DNA from: Desulfuromonadales bacterium
GTDB lineage: Bacteria > Desulfobacterota > Desulfuromonadia > Geobacterales > Pseudopelobacteraceae
Length of the DNA stretch: 21,585 nt
NCBI GenBank assembly: GCA_015688915.1
Contig: JAATGX010000274.1
Location: 1 to 21,585 of the forward strand
Direction: 5' to 3'
Below, piece after piece: positions 6,954-13,960 of this stretch. The stretch's first letter is position 1, and each line of letters opens with the position of its first letter. The notes under the pieces are model-generated. The model was not told where the DNA came from. It worked only from the letters and a program-made list of their open reading frames with translations, and did not search any database. The position numbers were made by a program, and so were the translations under genes.

Positions 6954-7475
6954 ATGAACGACAAACTCAGGAACATAGAGCTGTTGCTGCTGGACGTGGA
7001 CGGCGTCATGACCGACGGCGGCATCATCTACGATGCCAGCGGCCTTGAGACGAAATGCTTCAATGTCAGGGACGGCCACGGCATCAAGATGCTCCAGCGC
7101 CACGGTGTCCAGGTCGGCATCATCACCGGCCGCACCTCGATCGTCGTGGATAATCGCGCCAGGGAACTGGGTATCGACCTGGTCTACCAGGGGGCGTTGA
7201 AGAAACTGGAGAGCTACGAGGATGTGAAGGCCCGGACCGGGCTGGATGACAGCCGGATCGCCTACATGGGGGACGATATCATCGATGTGCCGGTGATGCG
7301 GCGGGTGGCGTTCGCGGCAACCCCGCGGGACGGGCTTGCCGAGGTGCGGGATGTGGCGCATTACGTGGCTTCCCTTGATGGCGGGAGAGGGGCGGTGCGC
7401 GAGGTGTGCGACCTGATTCTCAAGGCGCGCGGCGTGTGGGATGAGATCGCGGCACGGTATGAATTGTCGCCATGA
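6954..7475 (+). CDS. kdsC: Kdo 8-phosphate phosphatase
   Basis: A 173-residue HAD-superfamily phosphatase of the small C0 (capless) type that removes phosphate from Kdo 8-phosphate in the Kdo pathway. Motif I is LLLLDVDGVMTDG with nucleophile D14 and acid/base D16, motif II is ITGRTS, the motif III lysine lies in the GALKKLE region, and motif IV is MGDDIIDVPVM with D107 and D108. The length fits tetrameric KdsC. GGGGAAATTGAT supplies the ribosome site immediately after the palindromic element. Its partner kdsD is directly upstream. Confidence 0.95.
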   Translation: MNDKLRNIELLLLDVDGVMTDGGIIYDASGLETKCFNVRDGHGIKMLQRHGVQVGIITGRTSIVVDNRARELGIDLVYQGALKKLESYEDVKARTGLDDSRIAYMGDDIIDVPVMRRVAFAATPRDGLAEVRDVAHYVASLDGGRGAVREVCDLILKARGVWDEIAARYELSP

Positions 7476-7529
7476 AGGCGATGTTTATACAATCTTTGTG
7501 CCAAAAAGATCGAAGCAGGTACGTTTTGC

Positions 7530-7558
7530 TGGACAGCACTTCATCCCGATGATATAGT
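7530..7558 (+). promoter_or_regulatory. Predicted sigma-70-type promoter of lptC
   Basis: TGGACA (7530-7535), 17-base spacer, TATAGT (7553-7558); each hexamer matches consensus at 5 of 6 positions. The ATG at 7569 is only 10 bases downstream, with no Shine-Dalgarno, so a leaderless or near-leaderless lptC mRNA is predicted. Confidence 0.55.
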
Positions 7559-7568
7559 CCGTCCCGCT

Positions 7569-8147
7569 ATGGTATCGTTTGGAAACATCAGGCTTGTGCT
7601 GGCCATCCTTGTTACAGCGATGATCATCGGCATCGTGGTCGCCATTTCCGTGAAAGGTTCCAAGCAGGTTTCACCGCCTCCGGTCCTTCAGCAGCTTCCC
7701 CAAAACATCGATGTCGCCCTGCATAATGCCCGCTTCACGAATATCCGCGACGGCAGGGCCGTGTGGGAGCTTGTCGCTGACCGGGCCCAGTATGACAAAA
7801 ACGGCGATGTGGCATATCTTTCCGGCATTCGCATGAAGTTTGCCAAAACCCGCTCCAGCGGCGCCGTCACGGTAACCGCTGCCCGCGGGGAGTACCAGAG
7901 TAAGACCCGCAATGTCAAACTGCGCGGCGCGGTTCATATGGTTAGCGAAAACGGCAGTACCTTTACATCCGAATCCGTGGATTACCTGGCATCCCGCTCC
8001 CTGTTCCGGACCGCCGATGCGGTTGCCTTCCGGCACCAGCGGCTGGCGCTGTCGGCACGCGGGATGGAAATGGACGTAACAGACCAGAAGGTCCGCTTTC
8101 TCGGGGCCATTGACGCAACCTTGTCGGCGATGCAACGCTCCCACTAA
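7569..8147 (+). CDS. lptC: LPS export protein LptC
   Basis: A 192-residue protein with one N-terminal membrane anchor (about residues 8-29) and a periplasmic domain rich in short beta-type repeats (for example NARFTNIRDGRAVWELVADRA near residues 56-76), the LptC/YrbK pattern. LptC is held in the inner membrane, binds LptB2FG and passes LPS to LptA. Sequence similarity in this family is low, so the call rests on topology and position: it lies between kdsC and lptA-lptB, exactly where lptC is found in the E. coli order. The start lacks a Shine-Dalgarno and sits 10 bases after a promoter -10 element. Confidence 0.88.
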   Translation: MVSFGNIRLVLAILVTAMIIGIVVAISVKGSKQVSPPPVLQQLPQNIDVALHNARFTNIRDGRAVWELVADRAQYDKNGDVAYLSGIRMKFAKTRSSGAVTVTAARGEYQSKTRNVKLRGAVHMVSENGSTFTSESVDYLASRSLFRTADAVAFRHQRLALSARGMEMDVTDQKVRFLGAIDATLSAMQRSH

Positions 8148-8176
8148 AAGGCCGGACGGAATGGAAACAGGACACC

Positions 8177-8689
8177 ATGAGGCTATTGATTCTGACAATC
8201 TCGTCGCTACTTTGCCTGGCCACATGCCCGGCCCTGGCTGCTCCCGTTGGGAAGGCCGCGGCCAGTGACCGTTCCAGCCTGCCCACGACCATCAAGTCCA
8301 ACCAGATGGTGGCCGACAACAAGGGCAAAATGGCAATATTCAGCGGCAACGTGGTGGCGAAACAGGGTGATATAACCATCTACTCCGACAAGATGACCAT
8401 CAACTACGGAGACAAGGGCGACGTGGAGAAGATTGAGGCGGACGGCAACGTGCGCATCGTTCAGGAGAACCGTATCGCCAAGTCGTCCCACGCGGTCTAC
8501 GACAGCAGGCAGGGGTACATCTCCCTGACCGGCAACCCCAGGGTCATGCAGGGTTCGGACAGCATATCGGGCAAAACCATTCTCTACTATGTGGATGAGG
8601 ATAAAAGCGTTGTCTCGGGTGATGGAGATTACCGGGTCAATGCGGTCATTCATCCGCCGGCGAAAAAAGGCGATGCCGGCCCGCGCTGA
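8177..8689 (+). CDS. lptA: LPS transport periplasmic protein LptA (OstA-like)
   Basis: A 170-residue protein with a Sec signal peptide (MRLLILTISSLLCLATCPALA, probable cleavage after ALA). The mature part is an OstA/LptA beta-jellyroll: repeated strands such as NQMVADNKGKMAIFSGNVVA, YSDKMTINYG and VEKIEADGNVRIVQ. LptA oligomers form the periplasmic bridge that carries LPS to LptD. AGGA lies 6 nt before the ATG. Its last 17 bases overlap the start of lptB in a different frame, suggesting translational coupling. Confidence 0.94.
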   Translation: MRLLILTISSLLCLATCPALAAPVGKAAASDRSSLPTTIKSNQMVADNKGKMAIFSGNVVAKQGDITIYSDKMTINYGDKGDVEKIEADGNVRIVQENRIAKSSHAVYDSRQGYISLTGNPRVMQGSDSISGKTILYYVDEDKSVVSGDGDYRVNAVIHPPAKKGDAGPR

Positions 8690-9413
8690 CAAACACCACC
8701 TCTGGACCCGGGGGCTGGAGAAGAGCTACGCCGGCCGCCAGGTGGTGGGCGGGGTTGACCTCTCCATCACGGCGGGCAGGGTCGTCGGCTTGCTGGGGCC
8801 CAACGGTGCCGGCAAGACCACGACCTTCTACATGGTGGTCGGCCTGGCCCGGCCCGACCGCGGGCAGGTCTTCATCGACGAGGCCGAGATCACCGGACTG
8901 CCCATGTACCAGCGGGCCCGGCGGGGTATCAGTTATCTGCCCCAGGAGGCCTCGGTCTTTCGCAAGCTGTCCGTGGCCGACAACCTGTTGGCCATTCTGG
9001 AGACGGTGGAGCCGGAAAAGGCTGCCCGCATCCGGCGCATGGAAGAGTTGCTGGAGGAATTCGGTATCACCCATATCGCCAACGCCAAGGGGTTTGCCCT
9101 TTCCGGCGGGGAGCGTCGCCGGGTGGAGATCGCCCGGGCGTTGATCACCAATCCGGCCTTTATCCTGCTGGATGAACCCTTTGCCGGCATCGACCCCATC
9201 GCAGTGGCGGAGATACAAAACCTGATCGTATCCCTCAAGGATCGGAATATCGGTGTGCTGATATCCGACCACAACGTGCGCGAAACCTTGGGGGTCTGCG
9301 ACGAGGCCTACATCATGAGCGGCGGAGAGGTGCTGGAGTTCGGCACGCCCGAAGAGATTGCGTCCAGCCGTAAGGCGCGGGAGATCTACCTGGGAGACGA
9401 TTTCCGGCTTTGA
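8673..9413 (+). CDS. lptB: LPS export ATP-binding protein LptB
   Basis: A 246-residue ABC ATPase that powers LPS extraction as the dimer LptB2 with LptF and LptG. Visible motifs: Walker A GPNGAGKTT (42-50), signature LSGGERRRVEIARAL (from 143), Walker B ILLDEP with D167 and E168, and H-loop SDHNVRE with H200. The ERRRVEIARAL and SDHNVRETL strings are hallmarks of LptB rather than of amino-acid (LivF/G) ATPases. The start at 8673 is chosen for AAAAGGCG upstream and for family length; the frame is open further upstream inside lptA. It overlaps lptA by 17 bases. Confidence 0.97.
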   Translation: MPARADKHHLWTRGLEKSYAGRQVVGGVDLSITAGRVVGLLGPNGAGKTTTFYMVVGLARPDRGQVFIDEAEITGLPMYQRARRGISYLPQEASVFRKLSVADNLLAILETVEPEKAARIRRMEELLEEFGITHIANAKGFALSGGERRRVEIARALITNPAFILLDEPFAGIDPIAVAEIQNLIVSLKDRNIGVLISDHNVRETLGVCDEAYIMSGGEVLEFGTPEEIASSRKAREIYLGDDFRL

Positions 9414-9435
9414 TGCAAAAGACAACTGATAACTT

Positions 9436-9513
9436 CTGCCACAGAGGCACGGAGACACAGAAGGTTTTTGAAAAGAAATAGTTTTTCTCCGTGTCTTTGT
9501 GTCTCTGTGGCAG
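9436..9513. repeat. Palindromic repeat in the lptB-rpoN gap
   Basis: A 78-base inverted repeat. The left arm starts CTGCCACAGAGGCACGGAGA, the reverse complement of the right arm CTGCCACAGAGACACAAAGA. Of the first 29 positions about 22 are identical, and most differences would be G:U pairs in plus-strand RNA, so the RNA hairpin would be strong. The 'CACAGAGACACGGAGA' wording is of a type I recall as dispersed repeats in several bacterial genomes; this could not be checked. Confidence 0.75.
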
Positions 9514-9571
9514 ATTTGCTGAATTTGATTTTGATTTGACATGTACTTGGATCAGGCGAGGTAGAAATTCC

Positions 9572-11011
9572 ATGGCCATGGAGATGCGCCAACAACTGAA
9601 GATGTCGCAGCAACTGGTGATGACGCCCCAGTTGCAGCAGGCCATCAAGCTGCTTCAGCTGACGCGCCTGGAGCTTCAGGACGTGGTGCGCCAGGAGTTG
9701 GAGGAGAACCCGCTCCTGGAGGAAACCGCCGAGGTCGAGGAAGTCCACGAGGCGGAAGCGCTGGAAGCGGCCGAGAAAGAGATTGAGCCGGAGGTTCAGC
9801 GGGAGGAGTTCCATGAGGTCGAGACCGGCGAGGACACCCTGCGCGACTGGGACAGCTATCTTGACGGCTATAACTACAGTTCCGGCGAACAGTACAGCGG
9901 CGAGGACGACCGCCCCTCCTTTGAAAACCTGCTGACCCGCAAGGGGACCCTGATCGATCACCTGCTCTGGCAGCTCCACATGGGGCCCTTTTCCGGGGAT
10001 GAGGTGCGTATTGGGGAGGAGATCATCGGCAATGTCGATGAGAGCGGATATCTGCGGGCATCGCTGCCGGAGATTGCCCAGGCCTGCGCTGTTGAAGAGG
10101 ACGCGGCGCTGCGGGTTCTGGAGCGTATCAAGGAGTTCGATCCCACCGGTGTGGCGGCCCGTGACCTGCGGGAGTGTCTGCTGATCCAGGCCCGTTTCAT
10201 GGATATGCAGGGGAGTGTGGTGGAGCGGATTCTGCTCAGCCATCTGAATGACCTGGAGACCCGCAAGTACAAGCAGATCGCCAAGGCCCTCGGCGTCGAT
10301 ATCAGCCAGGTGCTGATGGCCGCCAAGATCATCGCCGGGTTCGATCCGCGGCCGGGCAGGGTCTACGGGACCGAAGAGGTGCAGTACATATCCGCGGACA
10401 TCTTCGTTTACAAGGTTGGCGATGAGTACCTGGTCATGCTGAATGAGGAGGGATTGCCCAACCTGAAGGTCAATCCCTTCTACGCCGAGGCGCGCGGCAC
10501 CGGCGCGATGGATTCCCGCGCCGAGGAGTATGTCAGCGAGAAGATCCGCTCGGCGCAATGGCTGATCAAGAGTATCCAGCAGCGCCAGCGCACCATCTAC
10601 AAGGTTGCCAAGAGCATCATCAGGTTTCAGCGGGAATTTCTCGACCAGGGGATAGAGTACCTGCGCCCCCTGGTGTTGCGGGACGTGGCCGACGATATCG
10701 GCATGCACGAGTCCACCATCAGTCGCGTCACCACCAACAAATACATGCAGACCCCCCAGGGGTTGTTCGAATTGAAGTATTTCTTCAACAGCGGACTTTC
10801 CACCAGTGAAGGGGATTTTGTAGCCTCGGAGAGCGTCAAGAACCGCATCCGGGAGATTATCGAGAAGGAAGATCCCCGGAAACCGCTCTCTGACCAGAAG
10901 ATCGCCGAGATGCTTTCGGGGGAGACGGTCAACATCGCCCGGCGCACGGTCACCAAATACCGTGAAATATTGAGGCTCGGGTCATCATCGGAAAGAAAAC
11001 GGCATTTTTGA
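9572..11011 (+). CDS. rpoN: RNA polymerase sigma-54 factor RpoN
   Basis: A 479-residue sigma-54, close to the 477 of E. coli. Region I is the glutamine- and leucine-rich start (QLKMSQQLVMTPQLQQAIKL, residues 7-26). Region II is acidic (about 50-110, runs of E). Core-binding follows, then a helix-turn-helix RDVADDIGMHESTISRVT (from residue 370) that reads the -12 element, and the RpoN box ARRTVTKYRE (456-465) that reads -24. The ATG at 9572 is chosen because region I begins there and GAGGT precedes it; the frame is open upstream through part of the palindromic repeat. TTGACA at 9536-9541 lies upstream but has no good -10 at 17 bases. Sigma-54 is reported to be essential in Geobacter sulfurreducens. 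Confidence 0.98.
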   Translation: MAMEMRQQLKMSQQLVMTPQLQQAIKLLQLTRLELQDVVRQELEENPLLEETAEVEEVHEAEALEAAEKEIEPEVQREEFHEVETGEDTLRDWDSYLDGYNYSSGEQYSGEDDRPSFENLLTRKGTLIDHLLWQLHMGPFSGDEVRIGEEIIGNVDESGYLRASLPEIAQACAVEEDAALRVLERIKEFDPTGVAARDLRECLLIQARFMDMQGSVVERILLSHLNDLETRKYKQIAKALGVDISQVLMAAKIIAGFDPRPGRVYGTEEVQYISADIFVYKVGDEYLVMLNEEGLPNLKVNPFYAEARGTGAMDSRAEEYVSEKIRSAQWLIKSIQQRQRTIYKVAKSIIRFQREFLDQGIEYLRPLVLRDVADDIGMHESTISRVTTNKYMQTPQGLFELKYFFNSGLSTSEGDFVASESVKNRIREIIEKEDPRKPLSDQKIAEMLSGETVNIARRTVTKYREILRLGSSSERKRHF

Positions 11012-11044
11012 TTCACCAATTACAACGCGAGGAGGAAGAAGGGT

Positions 11045-11593
11045 ATGCAGGTAACGACAACATTCAGGCACATGGAGCAGAGTGACGCCCTCAAGACATA
11101 TGCCGAGGAAAAGCTTGAGCGGGTGGCAAAATATATCGACTCACCCATTAACGCCCAGATCTATTTTTCGGTGGAGAAGAAGATCCGCCACATCGTGGAG
11201 ATCGTCATCACCGCCAAGGGGGTCAATACCAAGGCCGCCGAGGCGACCAACGACATGTATGCCGCCGTGGATGCCGTCATCGACAAGATCGAGCGCCAGC
11301 TCAAGCGGTACAAGGAGAAGATCAAGGCCCACAAACCCAACGGTGACGAGCGGGGCCGGCAGATCTCCAAGAAGATCTTCCAGGCCGAGAGCATCGAGGC
11401 CAGCACCGAGCCGGTGATCATCAGGACCAAGACCGAAACGGCCAAGCCCATGTCCGTTGACGAGGCGGTCATGCAGATGGACCTCCTGCACAAGGACTTC
11501 ATCGTCTTCACCGACTCGATCAACAACGAGTTGAGCGTGCTGTACCGCAGGAAAGACGGCAACTTCGGCCTGATCGAGCCGCAACGGGCGTAA
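11045..11593 (+). CDS. hpf: Ribosome hibernation promoting factor, long form
   Basis: A 182-residue protein. The N-terminal HPF/RaiA domain (1-95, MQVTTTFRHMEQSDALKTYA onward, with the lysine-rich stretch IERQLKRYKEKIKAHK) binds the 30S decoding region. A linker (about 100-130) leads to a C-terminal domain (about 130-180, MSVDEAVMQMDLL to RRKDGNFGLIEP) that in long HPF dimerises to join two 70S ribosomes into 100S particles. This differs from the short Hpf found after rpoN in E. coli. GAGGAGGAAG precedes the start, and the gene is 33 bases from rpoN, so co-transcription is likely. Confidence 0.95.
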   Translation: MQVTTTFRHMEQSDALKTYAEEKLERVAKYIDSPINAQIYFSVEKKIRHIVEIVITAKGVNTKAAEATNDMYAAVDAVIDKIERQLKRYKEKIKAHKPNGDERGRQISKKIFQAESIEASTEPVIIRTKTETAKPMSVDEAVMQMDLLHKDFIVFTDSINNELSVLYRRKDGNFGLIEPQRA

Positions 11594-11611
11594 CGGGATG
11601 CGCCCCGGAGG

Positions 11612-11634
11612 GAGACGTCCCAGGGGGACGTCTC
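11612..11634 (+). other. Perfect hairpin between hpf and hprK
   Basis: A 10-bp perfect stem GAGACGTCCC/GGGACGTCTC with a 3-base loop lies in the 56-base gap. No T-run follows, so it is not a standard intrinsic terminator. It may protect or process the mRNA, or be a protein-binding palindrome. Confidence 0.6.
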
Positions 11635-11649
11635 GACGGGAATCACGGT

Positions 11650-12609
11650 ATGAGCGGAATCAGCCTTTCCATACAGGAACTTCTGGATGACAGCGAGTAC
11701 GGCCTTGGCCTGAACTTGCTCGCCGGCGGCCAGGGACTGGGCAACCGGGTATCCAGTTCGCGTATCCAGAAGCCGGGCCTGGCGCTGGCCGGTTACACCG
11801 AGCACCTGCATCCCGACCGGATCCAGGTGCTCGGCAATACCGAGATCTCCTATCTTGGCCAGATCGACGACCGGCTGGCCACGGAGAGTGTCAAAACGCT
11901 CTGCGCCTTTCCCGTTTCCTGCTTCATCATCACCAAGCAGCTCGTGCCACCCCAGTTTTTTCTCGATGCCGCGTCGGAGGCCGGTATTCCCGTTCTCCGC
12001 ACGCATCACCAGTCCTCCACCTTCATCTCGCTGATCACCAAGTTCCTTGAAGAGCGCCTCCTCCCCACCACCCACATGCATGGCGTACTGGTGGATGTGT
12101 TGGGGGTCGGTATCCTGCTGATGGGCAAGAGCGGCATCGGCAAGAGCGAATGCGCCCTTGACCTGGTTATCCGGGGGCACCGGCTGGTGGCCGACGACAT
12201 GGTCTTCATCAAGAAGAAGATGCCGTCCGCGCTGGTGGGACAGGCAGAGGAGTCCATCCAGCACCTGATGGAGATCCGCGGGCTGGGGATCATCAATATC
12301 AAGGATCTCTACGGCGTCTCGTCCATCCGTGAAAAAAAGATCATCGACGTGATGCTGGAACTGGTGGAGTGGGACCCGAATCAGGAGTATGATCGCCTGG
12401 GGGTGGATGATCGTCGGACAACCATTTTGGGTGTGGACCTTCCCCACATCATGATCCCGGTCCGGCCCGGCCGCAACCTGGGGTCGATCATAGAGGTGGC
12501 GGCCCGCAACTTCCTGCTCAAGGGGATGGGATACCACTCGGCCCGGGATTTTCAGGAGCGTCTGCTTTCCCGCATGGAGGTGCGGCCCCTGGGGAACGAG
12601 GTGGAGTGA
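11650..12609 (+). CDS. hprK: HPr kinase/phosphorylase
   Basis: A 319-residue bifunctional enzyme that phosphorylates HPr on Ser46 and reverses the reaction with phosphate. The N-terminal domain spans about 1-135. The catalytic domain holds the conserved histidine H144 in HMHGVLVDV, the P-loop GKSGIGKS (159-166), RLVADD, and the family signature LMEIRGLGIINI (206-217). Its substrate is encoded in this window: HPr at 17786 has S46 in the right context. In E. coli-type rpoN loci this position is held by ptsN (EIIA-Ntr); hprK is usual in Firmicutes and in some proteobacteria, including Geobacter relatives. The stop overlaps the beginning of the rapZ region, indicating an operon. Confidence 0.96.
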   Translation: MSGISLSIQELLDDSEYGLGLNLLAGGQGLGNRVSSSRIQKPGLALAGYTEHLHPDRIQVLGNTEISYLGQIDDRLATESVKTLCAFPVSCFIITKQLVPPQFFLDAASEAGIPVLRTHHQSSTFISLITKFLEERLLPTTHMHGVLVDVLGVGILLMGKSGIGKSECALDLVIRGHRLVADDMVFIKKKMPSALVGQAEESIQHLMEIRGLGIINIKDLYGVSSIREKKIIDVMLELVEWDPNQEYDRLGVDDRRTTILGVDLPHIMIPVRPGRNLGSIIEVAARNFLLKGMGYHSARDFQERLLSRMEVRPLGNEVE

Positions 12610-12611
12610 CC

Positions 12612-13472
12612 ATGCGCATTATCGTCATCACCGGCATGTCGGGTTCGGGCAAATCAACGGCGGTCAGGGCCCTGGAGGACGAGGGTTTCTACTGTATCGA
12701 CAATCTGCCGGTGCGGCTGTTCAAGCCTTTTGTCGAACTGATCGAAAAATCGGGCGAGACGTTCAAGGGGATCGTTCTGGTGGCCGATATCCGCGGCCGC
12801 GAGTTTTTCAAGGGATATGAAAATGCCTTCCGGAAGATCGGCAAGGCGGGTCACAACATAGAGATCTTCTTTTTCGACGCCTCCGACGAAACCCTGGTGC
12901 GCCGTTTTTCCGAGACACGCCGTCGCCACCCGGTGGATGGAAGCGGCAGCGTCATCGATGGAATCAGGACCGAGCGGGAGCGGCTTGTCGCACTCCGGCA
13001 GCTCTCGACGCGTATCGTGGATACCTCGGAATTCAATGTCCATCAGCTCAAGGATTTCATCCTCCGTATCGTCAGGGGCGAGACCGATGAGAACCCGTTG
13101 GTCATCGAGGTGCAGTCGTTCGGATTCCGCTACGGCATCCCCCTGGAATCGAGCATCGTCATGGATGTGCGCTTTCTCCCCAACCCGTTTTTCGTACCCG
13201 AACTGAAGGTCGGTTCGGGGCTGGATGATGCGGTACGCGATTACATCATGGATAGTCCCCAAACCGCGGCGTTTCTGGATTATTTCTTTCCCTTGCTCGA
13301 CATGCTCGTGCCGGCGCATCGGCAGGAGGGCAAGGCCTATCTGACCATCTCCATCGGATGTACCGGCGGGCGGCACCGTTCGGTGGCCATTGCGGAAGCC
13401 ACAGGCATGCATCTTCAGGCCTTGTGGCCGACAGTACGAATTACACACAGGGATATGGAAAAGGGGCAGTAA
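12612..13472 (+). CDS. rapZ: RNase adapter RapZ / YvcJ-type nucleotide-binding protein
   Basis: A 286-residue P-loop protein. Walker A is GMSGSGKS (8-15), followed by FYCIDNLPVRL (the CIDNLP family motif), DVRFLPNP in the C-terminal half and the near-C-terminal IGCTGGRHRSVAIAE (248-262), which contributes to RNA or metabolite binding in RapZ. In E. coli RapZ guides RNase E to GlmZ sRNA and senses glucosamine 6-phosphate; in Bacillus YvcJ the role is less clear, and the function here cannot be told from sequence. A GTG at 12606 in frame is an alternative start; the ATG at 12612 is preferred because GGTGGAG is placed well for it. It ends with TAATG shared with the next gene. Confidence 0.94.
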   Translation: MRIIVITGMSGSGKSTAVRALEDEGFYCIDNLPVRLFKPFVELIEKSGETFKGIVLVADIRGREFFKGYENAFRKIGKAGHNIEIFFFDASDETLVRRFSETRRRHPVDGSGSVIDGIRTERERLVALRQLSTRIVDTSEFNVHQLKDFILRIVRGETDENPLVIEVQSFGFRYGIPLESSIVMDVRFLPNPFFVPELKVGSGLDDAVRDYIMDSPQTAAFLDYFFPLLDMLVPAHRQEGKAYLTISIGCTGGRHRSVAIAEATGMHLQALWPTVRITHRDMEKGQ

Positions 13473-13864
13473 TGACAGGACTCGTACTTGTGACACATAC
13501 AGGTTTGGCCGGGGCGCTCCTGCGGTCGGCCGAAATGATCGTTGGTAAAATCGAATGCTGCGAACAGGTCGAGGTCGCCTCCGGGGACAAGGCGGATGCG
13601 ATCATGTCGAGCGTGGTGGCGGCCGTGGAAAAGGTGAGCGGTGATGGAGCGATCATCATGACCGACCTGTTTGGCGGTACTCCGTCCAACATGGCCATGT
13701 CGTTCCTCAAGGATGGCAAGATCGAGGTGGTGACCGGGGCAAACCTCCCCATGATGATCGAATTCTGCTCCAAGCGGGATCGCCTGGGAATCGCCGAATT
13801 GGCCACCGCGTTGCACACATCCGGCCGCGAGGGGATCATCGTTGCCGGCGAGTTTCTCAAGTAG
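13472..13864 (+). CDS. PTS EIIA component, mannose/fructose type
   Basis: A 130-residue EIIA-Man domain. The phosphorylated histidine is H9 in LVLVTHTGLA and the second active-site residue is D65 in DLFGGTPSN (65-73), matching H10 and D67 of E. coli ManX. It accepts phosphate from HPr. No EIIB, EIIC or EIID is visible, so a regulatory rather than transport role is likely. The start is the ATG at 13472, whose A is the last base of the rapZ stop (TAATG), giving translational coupling; AAGGGG lies upstream. It is the last gene before a hairpin with a weak T-rich tail. Confidence 0.93.
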   Translation: MTGLVLVTHTGLAGALLRSAEMIVGKIECCEQVEVASGDKADAIMSSVVAAVEKVSGDGAIIMTDLFGGTPSNMAMSFLKDGKIEVVTGANLPMMIEFCSKRDRLGIAELATALHTSGREGIIVAGEFLK

Positions 13865-13892
13865 TATCGGCAGGCAGTGGATTGTGAGGGTA

Positions 13893-13942
13893 GGGGCGAA
13901 GCGCGGTTTTTCCGCTTCGCCCTTGTTGCTTGTGGTTGTTTT
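13893..13942 (+). terminator. Probable terminator of the rpoN-PTS cluster
   Basis: The arms GGGCGAAGCG(C)GG and CCGCTTCGCCC (13894-13922) form a long stem with one bulged base and a TTTTT loop. It is followed by TTGTTGCTTGTGGTTGTTTT, T-rich but interrupted, so termination may be partial. Confidence 0.55.
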
Positions 13943-13960
13943 AAACGAAAGGACTGCCCG

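Noticed and set aside
5700..7361. 553-codon open frame on the minus strand opposite kdsD and kdsC
   Set aside because: Composition is typical of a GC-rich shadow frame (His, Gln, Gly rich, no recognisable domain), and the plus strand carries two well-defined enzymes.
9491..9571. Upstream extension of rpoN through the palindromic repeat
   Set aside because: Region I of sigma-54 begins right after the ATG at 9572, and the extension is only repeat sequence.
9386..10708. 440-codon minus-strand frame opposite rpoN
   Set aside because: Its start lies inside rpoN and its end in the repeat; no domain is visible, whereas sigma-54 is unambiguous.
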